NCBI GenBank assembly: GCA_964511065.1
Contig: CAZEEG010000001.1
Span: 1-64,000 of the forward strand
From: CALBRZ01 sp964511065
Lineage (GTDB): Bacteria > Planctomycetota > Planctomycetia > Pirellulales > S012-138
Reading direction: 5' to 3'
DNA length: 64,000 bases
Shown here: positions 1 to 8,548 of the stretch, one piece after another
Layout of the letters: each line of letters begins with the position of its first letter
Numbering within the stretch: the first letter of the stretch is position 1
The notes under the pieces: model-generated
What the model was told of the DNA's origin: nothing
The model's input: only the letters and a program-made list of their open reading frames with translations
The model's database searches: none
Position numbers and translations under genes: made by a program

Positions 1-898
1 TGCGATGGGCCTCCGCAAAGAAGATAGTGTTGGAAAGGCCGTCGGCATTTGCGACGGCATCCAGCCGCGCTGCTGGCGTGGCCTGGTTGCCCCAGGGGTC
101 GGGAACCCGTCGCGTGAATGCGTGGATATTCGCCTGGTAATTGGTAAGCGACATCTCACCGTAGCCGCGGAAGTACGTCGGCCGCGGATCGGGATCAGAA
201 GGGCACAGCAACACGTCGAACCGCATGTCGATCGCTATATACTTGCCGCTGTAACCCGTCCGGTGCCTCCTGGTCGAACCGTTGCTGCCGCAGTTGCCCG
301 TCGCGGGAGTCGGCTCCTGTTTCCAATGTCCCTTGGTATTAGGCACTGGAGACAGCCGATCGGCGTGTTCCTCGGGCGGGTTTAACGGCACCCAAATTTT
401 TTCCGGTGGGATGACCTCAGTCTTCTGCTCCTGCCAGCCGAAACCGGGGCGCGGGACGGAGACATCGCTCGTAGAACTGCTGCCAGTGCCGGGCACGGTA
501 ATCAAGGTTTCGGTGGCGACCCAGATACCGGGCACCGGGGGTTGGCAGTCGGGGCCTGGCGGCGTGGGTGGAATGGCGGTGGTTTCCGAGAGTTCGCCGT
601 CTGTCCCTTCCATGTCGCGGTACAGCGAGTAGCTGTCCATGTAAGGCAGCAGGAAAACGTACCAACTGCTCTTGGACTTGATGTATTCATCGGTGCCGTA
701 GTAAGGCGGCATGTGGTCGCGCACCTGTTGGTGGGTGTGTACGGCCTTGGCGATTTGCGACAGGTTATTGCCGCATACCGCACGCCGCCCTGACTCTCGG
801 GCCGCTTGGATCGACGGCAGGAGAAGCAACAACAGTAGCGCAATAATGGCGATCACGACCAACAATTCGGTGAGGGTGAATGCGTGGCGCGGTTTCAT
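1..898 (-). CDS. DUF1559 pilin-like exported protein (C-terminus beyond window)
   Basis: The gene starts at the ATG at 898, with AGGAG about 8 nt upstream, and stays open for 299 codons to the window edge, so its C-terminus is missing. The N-terminus has a type IV prepilin-like cleavage and methylation signal (FTLTELLVVIAIIALL) followed by QAARESGRRA, the usual opening of planctomycete DUF1559 proteins. Near residue 290 the typical GLSNTIFFAE segment is visible. The H-X9-DG motif expected at the C-terminus lies outside the window. The family is known as pseudopilin-like envelope proteins, hugely expanded in planctomycetes and of unknown function. A proline-rich stretch of about 60 residues in the middle looks low-complexity. 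Confidence 0.9.
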   Translation of the reverse strand, partial: MKPRHAFTLTELLVVIAIIALLLLLLLPSIQAARESGRRAVCGNNLSQIAKAVHTHQQVRDHMPPYYGTDEYIKSKSSWYVFLLPYMDSYSLYRDMEGTDGELSETTAIPPTPPGPDCQPPVPGIWVATETLITVPGTGSSSTSDVSVPRPGFGWQEQKTEVIPPEKIWVPLNPPEEHADRLSPVPNTKGHWKQEPTPATGNCGSNGSTRRHRTGYSGKYIAIDMRFDVLLCPSDPDPRPTYFRGYGEMSLTNYQANIHAFTRRVPDPWGNQATPAARLDAVANADGLSNTIFFAEAHR

Positions 899-1116
899 AC
901 CATCGCTCCTGTAAGACGTGTAGCGATGTAACCAAGCGCACCAGAGAGACGAGAGGGGGCAGCGCGAAGGGCAGAAACTGGTGCAATTTGCGACGTGAAC
1001 CGGCAGAGCGATGCCTGCGCGGCAGCTTTCTTATACCGTCATTGGGCTGTTTTGCCAAATTTTTGTCGCGCGGAATTGGTGATTAGGCGCCGCCCGGATA
1101 GAGACGGCCCTGCGGG

Positions 1117-2604
1117 CTATGCCAGCAGATCCTTGGCGACAACACCCTGCACGTCGGTCAGGCGGAACTGCCGCCCCTGGAATCGATAGGTGAGCCGGGT
1201 ATGGTCGATCCCCAGCAGATGCAGCATCGTGGCGTGCCAGTCGTGGACGTGTAACGGATCGGCAACGATGTTGTAGCTGTAGTCGTCTGTCTCGCCGTAG
1301 GTGATGCCTGCGCGAACGCCGCCCCCGGCCATCCAGCAGGTGAAGCATCGAGGGTGATGGTCGCGGCCATAGTCGTTGGCAGTCAGGCGCCCTTGGCAAT
1401 AGACGGTGCGGCCAAACTCGCCGCCCCAGACCACGAGGGTGTCGTCCAACAACCCCCGGCGTTCCAAATCGAGCACCAGTGCGGCAGTGGCCTGATCGGT
1501 TGCCCGGCATTGTCTGGCCAAGTCGCGCGGGAGATTGGTATGGTGATCCCAATCGCGATGAAACAACTGGATGCACCGCACGCCACGCTCGGCCAAGCGC
1601 CGCGCTAGCAGGCAGTTGGCGGCGTAGGTGCCAGGGGTGCGGGCGTCGGGTCCATAAAGCTTGAAGACCTCGTCGGATTCGCCCGAAAGATCGGTCAGTT
1701 CAGGGACCGATGCCTGCATCCGGAACGCCAATTCGTACTGCGCCATGCGCGTGGCAATTTCCGGATCGCCCACCGCGCGTTGGTGCTGGCCGTTGAGTTG
1801 CTGAAGGTCGTCGAGGATCGCCCGCCGCGTGGCGGAGTCGATCCCCGGCGGGTTTGAAAGAAACAGCACGGGATCGCCCGAGCCGCGGAACTTCACGCCC
1901 TGATAGCGCGTGGGCAGAAAGCCGCTTCCCCAGAGCCGATCGTAGAGGGGTTGTCCGCCGCTGCCTGAAAGCATGACTACGAAGGCCGGCAAATCGCGGT
2001 TAGGGCTGCCCAGCCCATAGGCCAGCCACGCTCCGAGACTGGGACGCCCGGCCAGTTGCGCCCCGGTCTGAAAGAACGTGATGGCCGGATCGTGGTTAAT
2101 CGCCTCGGTATGAAGCGAACGCACGATACAGAGCTTGTCAGCCATGCGGGCCGTGTATGGTAGCAGTTGGCTGACCCAAGCGCCTGACTCGCCATGTTGG
2201 CGAAACTTGAAGATACTCGGCGCCACCGGAAAGCGTTCCTGCGTGGCCGTCATCCCGGTCAGGCGTTGGCCACGCCGGATCGAATCGGGCAGTTCCTGGC
2301 CGTGCCGGGCTTGCAGTTGCGGTTTGTAATCGAACAGGTCGAGCTGAGATGGCGCGCCCGACTGAAACAAGTAGATCACGCGCTTGGCGCGCGGCTCGAA
2401 GTGCGGCGTGATCGTATGGCCGGTTTCTTGTGCCGCGGAGGTATGCGGCTCAGAATCTCCCTCGGGAGACGGGTTGTTGTCGCGCGCCCAGCTTTCGTGC
2501 TGAAGCAGGGTGGCAAAGGCGGCGATACCAATGCCGGTGCGGCCGAGAAAACTCCGCCGATCAATGAGGGGCGGGTGAACGCTCGATGGGTTGGCCGGTA
2601 GCAT
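1117..2604 (-). CDS. DUF1501 Tat-exported protein
   Basis: A DUF1501 (alkaline phosphatase/sulfatase-fold) protein of about 495 residues. I chose the ATG at 2604 because it puts the twin-arginine signal RRSFLGRTGIGIAAF at residues 16-30. The open frame continues upstream to 2706 inside ubiE. DUF1501 hallmarks include GEFGRT near residue 395 and the DHHPRCFTCWMAGGG block after it, with a C-terminal LLGIDHTRLTYRFQGRQF segment. In planctomycetes these proteins are usually paired with a DUF1549/DUF1553 gene, but none adjoins this one. The first 44 nt overlap the 3' end of ubiE, suggesting translational coupling. Substrate and function are unknown. Sure of family, less sure of the exact start. Confidence 0.9.
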   Translation of the reverse strand: MLPANPSSVHPPLIDRRSFLGRTGIGIAAFATLLQHESWARDNNPSPEGDSEPHTSAAQETGHTITPHFEPRAKRVIYLFQSGAPSQLDLFDYKPQLQARHGQELPDSIRRGQRLTGMTATQERFPVAPSIFKFRQHGESGAWVSQLLPYTARMADKLCIVRSLHTEAINHDPAITFFQTGAQLAGRPSLGAWLAYGLGSPNRDLPAFVVMLSGSGGQPLYDRLWGSGFLPTRYQGVKFRGSGDPVLFLSNPPGIDSATRRAILDDLQQLNGQHQRAVGDPEIATRMAQYELAFRMQASVPELTDLSGESDEVFKLYGPDARTPGTYAANCLLARRLAERGVRCIQLFHRDWDHHTNLPRDLARQCRATDQATAALVLDLERRGLLDDTLVVWGGEFGRTVYCQGRLTANDYGRDHHPRCFTCWMAGGGVRAGITYGETDDYSYNIVADPLHVHDWHATMLHLLGIDHTRLTYRFQGRQFRLTDVQGVVAKDLLA

Positions 2605-3382
2605 GGGAAGCGCTGGCGACCTCGCGACGATTTGGCCCCGCGGCGGCCGTATCGTCGGCCGATCGCGCAGCGACAGGTTTCGTACCCACGTATAGCGCCG
2701 CCACACCCAGCGTCAATGATCGGTAGCTTACTTCCTGCAATCCGGCAGCTTCCATTCGGGCCGCCAGAGCTTCGCGTTCCGGGAACTCGCTGACCGTGGC
2801 AGGAAGATAATTGTAAGCATCGAAACGATTGCGAGCCAACCATTGCCCAAGCCGCGGCAACACCCGGCGAAAATACCAGCCATACACGGCACGAAACGGT
2901 TGCCAACGCGGCAGTGTGAACTCCAGCACGACCACGCGCCCGCCGGGCTGGCACACCCGGACCATCTCGCGCAGTCCACGATCGGTGTCGGCGATGTTCC
3001 GCAGGCCAAACGCCACGCTCACCAGTTGGAACGTATCGTTGGGAAAGGGGAGTTGTTGCGAATCGGCTTCAAGGAACTGCAGATTCGAAAGCCTGGCGTG
3101 ACGCCGTTTGGCCTCGCCGCGAACTACCATCTCGTGGCAAAAGTCTGACCCGATCACCTGGACGCCAGGGCGGACCCGGCGAGCATACGCAATGGCCAGG
3201 TCGCCGGTGCCCGTACACAGATCAAGCACGGGACCGGACTGGTCGGCGGGAGCCGTGCGCACCGTGCGCCACCGCCAATACCGATCCGTATTCAGCGACA
3301 GCAGATGGTTCAGGAAATCGTAACGGCCGGCGATCTCGCCGAACATTCGCTGCACGCGCTGATTGGATTTGTCGATCGACAT
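2561..3382 (-). CDS. ubiE: UbiE/MenG demethylmenaquinone methyltransferase
   Basis: A class I SAM-dependent methyltransferase of 273 residues that C-methylates the quinone ring, converting demethylmenaquinone to menaquinone (or the ubiquinone precursor in other bacteria). The N-terminus VQRMFGEIAGRYDFLNHLLS is the UbiE signature. The SAM-binding motif LDLCTGTGDLA is at about residues 53-63 and the second family signature GLRNIADT at 126-133. The start at 3382 matches the family's normal length; an open frame upstream to 3664 is not conserved-looking. The C-terminal 25 residues (Ala/Arg/Pro-rich) extend past the usual end and overlap the downstream DUF1501 start. Confidence 0.95.
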   Translation of the reverse strand: MSIDKSNQRVQRMFGEIAGRYDFLNHLLSLNTDRYWRWRTVRTAPADQSGPVLDLCTGTGDLAIAYARRVRPGVQVIGSDFCHEMVVRGEAKRRHARLSNLQFLEADSQQLPFPNDTFQLVSVAFGLRNIADTDRGLREMVRVCQPGGRVVVLEFTLPRWQPFRAVYGWYFRRVLPRLGQWLARNRFDAYNYLPATVSEFPEREALAARMEAAGLQEVSYRSLTLGVAALYVGTKPVAARSADDTAAAGPNRREVASASHATGQPIERSPAPH

Positions 3383-3756
3383 CGTCGCTGCGGGTGAAAC
3401 AGGCGTTTGTAGTTGCGGCCCATGAATCCGTGGGCAAGGGATGCAGGCGCGCCGAGGTACCCATCGCCAAGGGGCCTCGCGGCCCTCCAAGGTGGCAAAT
3501 ACCCGCTCCGCTTCAAGAAACCTTGCCATCCGATGGCAAGGCGAGGCGGGCAGCCGATCGGGTCGCGGCGCGGGCGGCATCCCCTCCCCTACGCAATAGA
3601 CCGCAAACCGGTACGCTAGGGCAACCACTTCTGCGCGCGAACTGCCCGGCAGTGGCGTGGCCACGCCATTGCCGAGGCTCGGCCCTGCCGTGCGGTCAAG
3701 GAGGGCCTGGAAGCCGCGATCGCCGATCGACGGTCAGTTGCCGAATTCCTGGTTGG
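3383..3756. other. intergenic stretch without recognised gene
   Basis: It separates pfp from ubiE, both on the minus strand. I see no convincing coding potential, RNA gene or terminator. A promoter for ubiE is presumably here, but I could not pick one out. Confidence 0.4.
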
Positions 3757-5064
3757 TTAGTCGTTCACCCAAGTCTCGAGGAACCGGGCCAACTTGTGGA
3801 AATCGGAGTCGGGCTCGACGTACCGGACGACAGTGACCAGGGTGTTGGGATCGACCAATTCTTCAAACGGTACGTAGTTCAGGGCCAGTTGGCCGCTGAC
3901 CGATACCATCACACCATTGAGGCCGCGTTCCACCAAGGCGCGGTAGGCGCCTACGCCCAATTGGCTACCAAGCATGACATCGAAGGCGTGCGGCTTGGCG
4001 CACCGGATCTCGTATCCCAACTGCAGGCCGGTGATTTTCTTCTTCTTGCCGGTCTGCCGTTCGTATTCCTCGGAGATGAGCTTGGCAAGCAACCGGGCCA
4101 GGTTGATATTGCCAACGGCCAAATGGCCGTGCTCATCGCGGCCAACGCCTTCGATGTACTTCATTGGCAGCAGTTCGGCCAGGCCCTCGGCCATGACGAA
4201 CACACCGAATTTCTTGCCTTCCTTTTCTTCGCGGGTCCGCATGGTGGCAACGGCCCGGCGCACCACTTGTTCCATCGCCATCACGGGGCGCTTGTAGGTT
4301 CTGCCCTCCTCGTCGGTGGCCGTTTCTTCTTCGCGGTACTTGCCGTGGATGTCTTCCACGCTGGCCACAAAACTAGCTTCGCCCGCGATGGCTGCTCCGT
4401 ACGCCAACCAGCCAGCCGACCGGCCCATGGTCTCGGTCAGGAAATAGCTGTTGTTGGCCTCCGCATCGGCCAGCAGGTTGCGAATCTCAGTTGCCAAGCC
4501 GTCCACGGCCGTGAAGTAGCCGAACGTGAAATCGATCCCCATGTAGTCGTTGTCGATGGTCTTAGGCAGATGGACCACGGGAATCTGCTTGGAACCTTCA
4601 GGCAAGTACTGCTGGAACAGCTTGAACTTGTTGGCCGTTTTCAAGGTGTCGTCGCCGCCGATGGATACCAGCGCATCGACATTGAGCGAACACAGGGCGT
4701 CGTACACCGTCTTGAGCGGACGGAAACGCTGTTCGTCCTTAAAGTGATCGGGGTGCGAAATGTACTTGCCAGGGTTGGTCCGGGCCGTGCCGATCATCAC
4801 CCCCTGGGTATTTCGGGTGCGCTTCAAACGCTGGGCATCGAGCGTTACGTAATCGGCGCCCTCGGTCAGGGGGCGGTCCGGGCCGTACTCCACCAGGTTG
4901 GAGTAACCGTTCAGGATGCCTACCACATTGATGCCGGCCTTGAGGAACGACCCGGCCGCCGTGGAGATCACCGCGTTGGCAGCCGGCGCTGGACCGCCGG
5001 CAAACAGGATGGCCACGCGATGGATGTTGGTCTGAACCGACTGCGGGGGAGACATGGTGGACAT
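3757..5064 (-). CDS. pfp: pyrophosphate-dependent 6-phosphofructokinase
   Basis: Phosphofructokinase family enzyme of 435 residues interconverting fructose 6-phosphate and fructose 1,6-bisphosphate. The nucleotide/PPi loop is GGPAPAANAV at about residue 23. GGDDT at 136-140 has Asp where ATP-dependent enzymes have Gly, and PKTIDND at 167-173 has Lys; both are the established signature of PPi as phosphoryl donor. MGRSAGW at 213-219 is the substrate-binding segment. The reversible PPi enzyme would serve glycolysis and gluconeogenesis. Length and motifs are normal. It lies upstream of ubiE on the same strand, but the 374 nt spacing argues against a tight operon. Confidence 0.95.
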   Translation of the reverse strand: MSTMSPPQSVQTNIHRVAILFAGGPAPAANAVISTAAGSFLKAGINVVGILNGYSNLVEYGPDRPLTEGADYVTLDAQRLKRTRNTQGVMIGTARTNPGKYISHPDHFKDEQRFRPLKTVYDALCSLNVDALVSIGGDDTLKTANKFKLFQQYLPEGSKQIPVVHLPKTIDNDYMGIDFTFGYFTAVDGLATEIRNLLADAEANNSYFLTETMGRSAGWLAYGAAIAGEASFVASVEDIHGKYREEETATDEEGRTYKRPVMAMEQVVRRAVATMRTREEKEGKKFGVFVMAEGLAELLPMKYIEGVGRDEHGHLAVGNINLARLLAKLISEEYERQTGKKKKITGLQLGYEIRCAKPHAFDVMLGSQLGVGAYRALVERGLNGVMVSVSGQLALNYVPFEELVDPNTLVTVVRYVEPDSDFHKLARFLETWVND

Positions 5065-5751
5065 GCGGCGTACCTCTCAAATTGCGTGTTCGTTCTCTGA
5101 TCGGCTCGACGTGGTTCAATGGATCGCTGGCAAAGTGTCAGGCTTTCCATGGAACCTACAGAGGCTCCGAGTTGGGCATTCCTGCCAACCTGCGTGCCTT
5201 TACCAGGTCGATGCATGCGTCCCAAGGTCAAGGACTCGGCGGGCGGAGCTTCTCTGCGTTGTTTAGGTGATTCTGTATGCCCTACCGTTGCTGTCTGTGA
5301 GGCACTTTCTTGTTAGGCTGCGATAGGGCGATGGGCCGGCAGACGTCACCCTGCACGCCTTCTCCGAGGGTGCAACTCATTTGCAGGACGATTTACCCTC
5401 TTGCGCGACTTGGTAGTGAGCGTTCCGACGGTAGCTGCGGCAATTCATTTTCCTCGGAAAGCATCCCTCACGAGCGGACGCCAAGGAGCGGAACGGTTGC
5501 CTATTAACTCATCGACGCGGCTTAGGCGACCATTGTAGAAGCATTTTTGGGTGTCGCCAAGCCTTCTCCGTAAGTGGGCAATCATCTTCCCGGGGGCATC
5601 GGGAATGGCGGATAGATTTACATTGAGAGCTGCCTGCCACCCAACCAGGCGAGACGCTTGAACAGCCTTATCAAACGCCGATCCATCGGACCACAGACGC
5701 CCCGCCTGCTTTCGGGGGGGCTTGCGGGCTGCAGGCGAGATTCGAAGCGGC
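5065..5751. other. long intergenic stretch, nothing recognised
   Basis: It lies upstream of pfp and downstream of the small hypothetical gene at 5752. Short open frames here lack family resemblance or plausible starts. No tRNA, terminator or repeat was noticed. Confidence 0.4.
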
Positions 5752-6081
5752 TCACGCCAGCAGATCAACCGCGCCGCCCCGGTCGCCATCGGGATCGAGG
5801 CTGCAAGGCGGCCGGCCATCGCTGCCATCGGGCTGCGCGTCGTGGTCGTCGCCGATGACCCAAGAGAGAACTTGCCGCCCATCGGCATCGCGTTCGTGCG
5901 GTTGTTGGTCCTGGGCATCCATGGCGCCCAGGCCCGCGGCCGCTTCCGCCTTCTTTTGATTGGCGAGGGCGCGCTGGGCGGCCGCACTTTCGGCGCTCTG
6001 GTCGCCGTCCACGCTTTGACGTTCGGCCAAGGGTTGGCCCGCCAGGCTGGCGGCGAGCCCCACGATGGGATTGATATTCAT
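5752..6081 (-). CDS. small conserved planctomycete hypothetical protein
   Basis: A 109-residue soluble protein with no signal peptide. It begins MNINPIVGLAASLAGQPLAE and continues with alanine, glutamine and aspartate-rich sequence (AAAQRALANQKKAEAAAGLG, then DAQDQQPHERDADGR), ending in DPDGDRGGAVDLLA. I recognise this layout as a small protein type seen in Pirellulales: an N-terminal NPI...AASLAG..LA segment, a helical Q/A-rich middle, and a D/G-rich tail ending in DL. No function is known to me. It is divergent from citrate synthase. The recognition is from memory of the family's look, not a search. A longer frame on the same strand in another phase (5445-5987) is its shadow. Confidence 0.7.
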   Translation of the reverse strand: MNINPIVGLAASLAGQPLAERQSVDGDQSAESAAAQRALANQKKAEAAAGLGAMDAQDQQPHERDADGRQVLSWVIGDDHDAQPDGSDGRPPCSLDPDGDRGGAVDLLA

Positions 6082-6604
6082 CCGCGCAACTCCTCAACTG
6101 GGACCTTGCGGGAAGGCCCTTCACCTGGGCCGCCGCATTGAGTTGCAATCCCCTGGCACTAGTCTACCTTATCGGCAGAATTGCGCGGCTGCGTCCAATG
6201 GTCCTGGCCTCCAACAGGGGGGGCTTGTTGGCCGCCGGTTCGCGATGCCGCCCCCTGCTGCAAGATGATATCCGCCCAATGGATATCCTCGGAATGGTGC
6301 CATCAGTCGCTACGCATGTGCGAATTAAACGGCTTATGGCGCGGTGCAGAACTCGTTAAGGCAAAAGCCAACGGGTGTTTGAATTGTAAGCCGCAACCCA
6401 AGTCGATACACTGCTAGCTCGCTTCGCTGTGGAAGCGCGGATGGGTCCCCACGGTGCGGGGCCATGGCTTTTGAAATGCTGCAAAACCTGTTCGACGGCC
6501 CGACCGGCAGCAGAACCGTTGCAAGCCCCCCGATTTCAACCTGACGGCACCGCACTGGAACGTTCACGCAGTACGCGGGCGGCGCAAGAGAAAGGAAGGC
6601 GTTG
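6082..6604. other. divergent intergenic region upstream of gltA
   Basis: It holds the control regions of gltA (plus) and the small hypothetical gene (minus). A perfect 6-bp stem with a 6-nt loop is at 6420-6437. AAAGGAAGG at about 6590-6598 is the gltA ribosome-binding site. No gene or RNA was recognised. Confidence 0.4.
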
Positions 6605-7894
6605 ATGAGCGATGTGGCCAAGCTCCAGGTCGAGGGGCAAGAATTCGAGTTGCCCGTCGTCGTCGGGACCGAAAGCGAGCGGGCCCTGGATATTTCCACC
6701 CTGCGCAGCCGCACCGGCTACATCACGCTGGACGAGGGCTACGTCAACACCGGTTCCGCCAGCAGCGACATCACCTTTATCGACGGCGAGCAGGGCATCC
6801 TTCGCTACCGCGGCTATCCCATCGAAGAACTGGCCCAGAACTGCAGCTTCATTGAGGTCAGCTACCTGCTGATCTACGGCGAGTTGCCTACGGCCGCGCA
6901 GTTGGAAGACTTCCGTAACTCCTTGCGCCGCCATACGATGCTGCACGAGGACATGCGGACGTTCTACAATGGCTTCCCGCGTGACGCCCATCCGATGGCG
7001 ATTCTCAGCTCGGTGGTCGGGGCGCTTTCGACCTTTTACCAGGATTCGCTCGACCCGCGCAATCCCGACGAGGTCAACATCTCCATCCACCGGCTGATGG
7101 CTAAGCTGCCCACCATTGCGGCGTTCAGCTATAAGAAGTCGATCGGTCAGCCGTTCATTTATCCGCAGAACGACCAGTCGTACTGTGCGAACTTCTTGCA
7201 GATGATGTTCGCGGTGCCGTGCGAACCGTACGAAGTTGACCAGGATTTTGTCGATGCGCTCAACCTGCTGCTGATCGTTCACGCCGATCACGAGCAGAAC
7301 TGCTCGACCTCCACGGTCCGCATGGTCGGTTCCAGCGATGCCAACCTGTTTGCGGCCATCTCGGCTGGTATCTGCGCCCTGTGGGGGCCGCTGCACGGCG
7401 GTGCCAACCAGGCCTGCGTGGAAATGCTCGAACACATCCGCGACGACGGCGGCAACGTTCGCAAGTATGTCGATCTGGTCAAAGACAAGAAAAGCAATGT
7501 CCGCCTGATGGGCTTTGGCCACCGCGTGTACAAGAGCCATGATCCGCGGGCCACGATCATCAAGGACACCTGCAAAAAACTGCTGGCCAAGCGGCAGATT
7601 AACGACCCGATCTTTGATATCGCCCAGGAGCTGGAAGAAGTTGCGCTTTCCGATCCTTACTTCATCGAGCGCAAACTGTACCCCAATGTCGATTTCTATT
7701 CCGGGGTGATTTACCGCGCGATCGGCATCCCCGTTCCCATGTTCACCGTGCTGTTTGCCATGGGGCGGTTGCCCGGCTGGATTGCACACTGGCTGGAGAT
7801 GCACCGCTCGCCCAACAAGCGGATTGCCCGACCTCGGCAGGTCTATACCGGGCCCGCCCAGCGTCGGTTTGTGCCCCTGGCCGAGCGATCTTAG
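6605..7894 (+). CDS. gltA: citrate synthase
   Basis: Type II-like citrate synthase of 429 residues, condensing oxaloacetate and acetyl-CoA to citrate at entry to the TCA cycle. The catalytic residues are all in place: His264 in GPLHGGANQ, His306 in FGHRVYK and Asp363 in NVDFYSG. The HADHEQN segment begins at His226 and the C-terminal RRFVPL arginine region is present. I preferred the ATG at 6605 over the TTG at 6602 because a strong AAAGGAAGG lies about 7 nt before it. It appears monocistronic, with more than 500 nt of non-coding sequence on each side. Confidence 0.97.
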   Translation: MSDVAKLQVEGQEFELPVVVGTESERALDISTLRSRTGYITLDEGYVNTGSASSDITFIDGEQGILRYRGYPIEELAQNCSFIEVSYLLIYGELPTAAQLEDFRNSLRRHTMLHEDMRTFYNGFPRDAHPMAILSSVVGALSTFYQDSLDPRNPDEVNISIHRLMAKLPTIAAFSYKKSIGQPFIYPQNDQSYCANFLQMMFAVPCEPYEVDQDFVDALNLLLIVHADHEQNCSTSTVRMVGSSDANLFAAISAGICALWGPLHGGANQACVEMLEHIRDDGGNVRKYVDLVKDKKSNVRLMGFGHRVYKSHDPRATIIKDTCKKLLAKRQINDPIFDIAQELEEVALSDPYFIERKLYPNVDFYSGVIYRAIGIPVPMFTVLFAMGRLPGWIAHWLEMHRSPNKRIARPRQVYTGPAQRRFVPLAERS

Positions 7895-8548
7895 GCTGGT
7901 GCATGGCTGATCGGTTGGCTTGACCAGCTCCATAAGATTGGCAATGGGTTGGGGGGGCAGGTTACGGCCCGGCCTTCACTGAAGGTGCCATTGCAATCCG
8001 CGTTGCAGGTAAGGCACTGGAGAGGGACTCTCCCGTCCTGGGAGTTTCCGCCGTAATAGCCGATTGTGGCGTATGAAGCGGGGCAGCCTAACAGGGGACA
8101 ACCGCGGCCGGCCAAACCGCCACGCCGGGTACGAATTTTCGCCGCACCGGGGGCCTTCCCGCACCACCCCCCATACGGGCCGGGCGGAACAGGCAGCTTC
8201 TCGACAGTCGCTATGGCGGTACGTACACTAGGCGATTGCGATTGCAACCGCAGAAGCAAACGATCGCGGTGCCTTCCTTATTTGAAACTCGTTGCGCGGG
8301 CGTGAACATTGCGGTTATCCCACTGGGCCGCGAGGTTCCAATGTAATGGCTTCTGTTCCAACACGCGTTCCGCCCAGGTAGCGCCGCAGCGCCTCTGGGT
8401 GGCGGGATTGATCGGGTTCTTAGCCAGCCCCCACCACCTGCCATTCTCTCTATTTAGCGAGCAGGTCTAGCCAAGCGCGGCGAAGCGTTTTTGTCTCGGG
8501 GGCCGAGCTGAGTTTCCACCAGACCTTTTTCGAGAGCGCACACGCACA
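7895..8548. other. long intergenic stretch before the terpenoid cluster
   Basis: It runs from the end of gltA to the cyclase start. I found no supported gene. Several short open frames on both strands look random. A weak imperfect hairpin is near 8029-8052. It presumably contains the gltA terminator and the promoter of the cyclase cluster. Confidence 0.4.

Noticed and set aside
3394..5100. A 568-codon plus-strand open frame opposite pfp
   Set aside because: It is the complement of pfp and has repetitive Val/Gly/His composition typical of antisense frames.
6536..7933. A 465-codon minus-strand open frame opposite gltA
   Set aside because: It is the shadow of citrate synthase, which has all catalytic residues in place.
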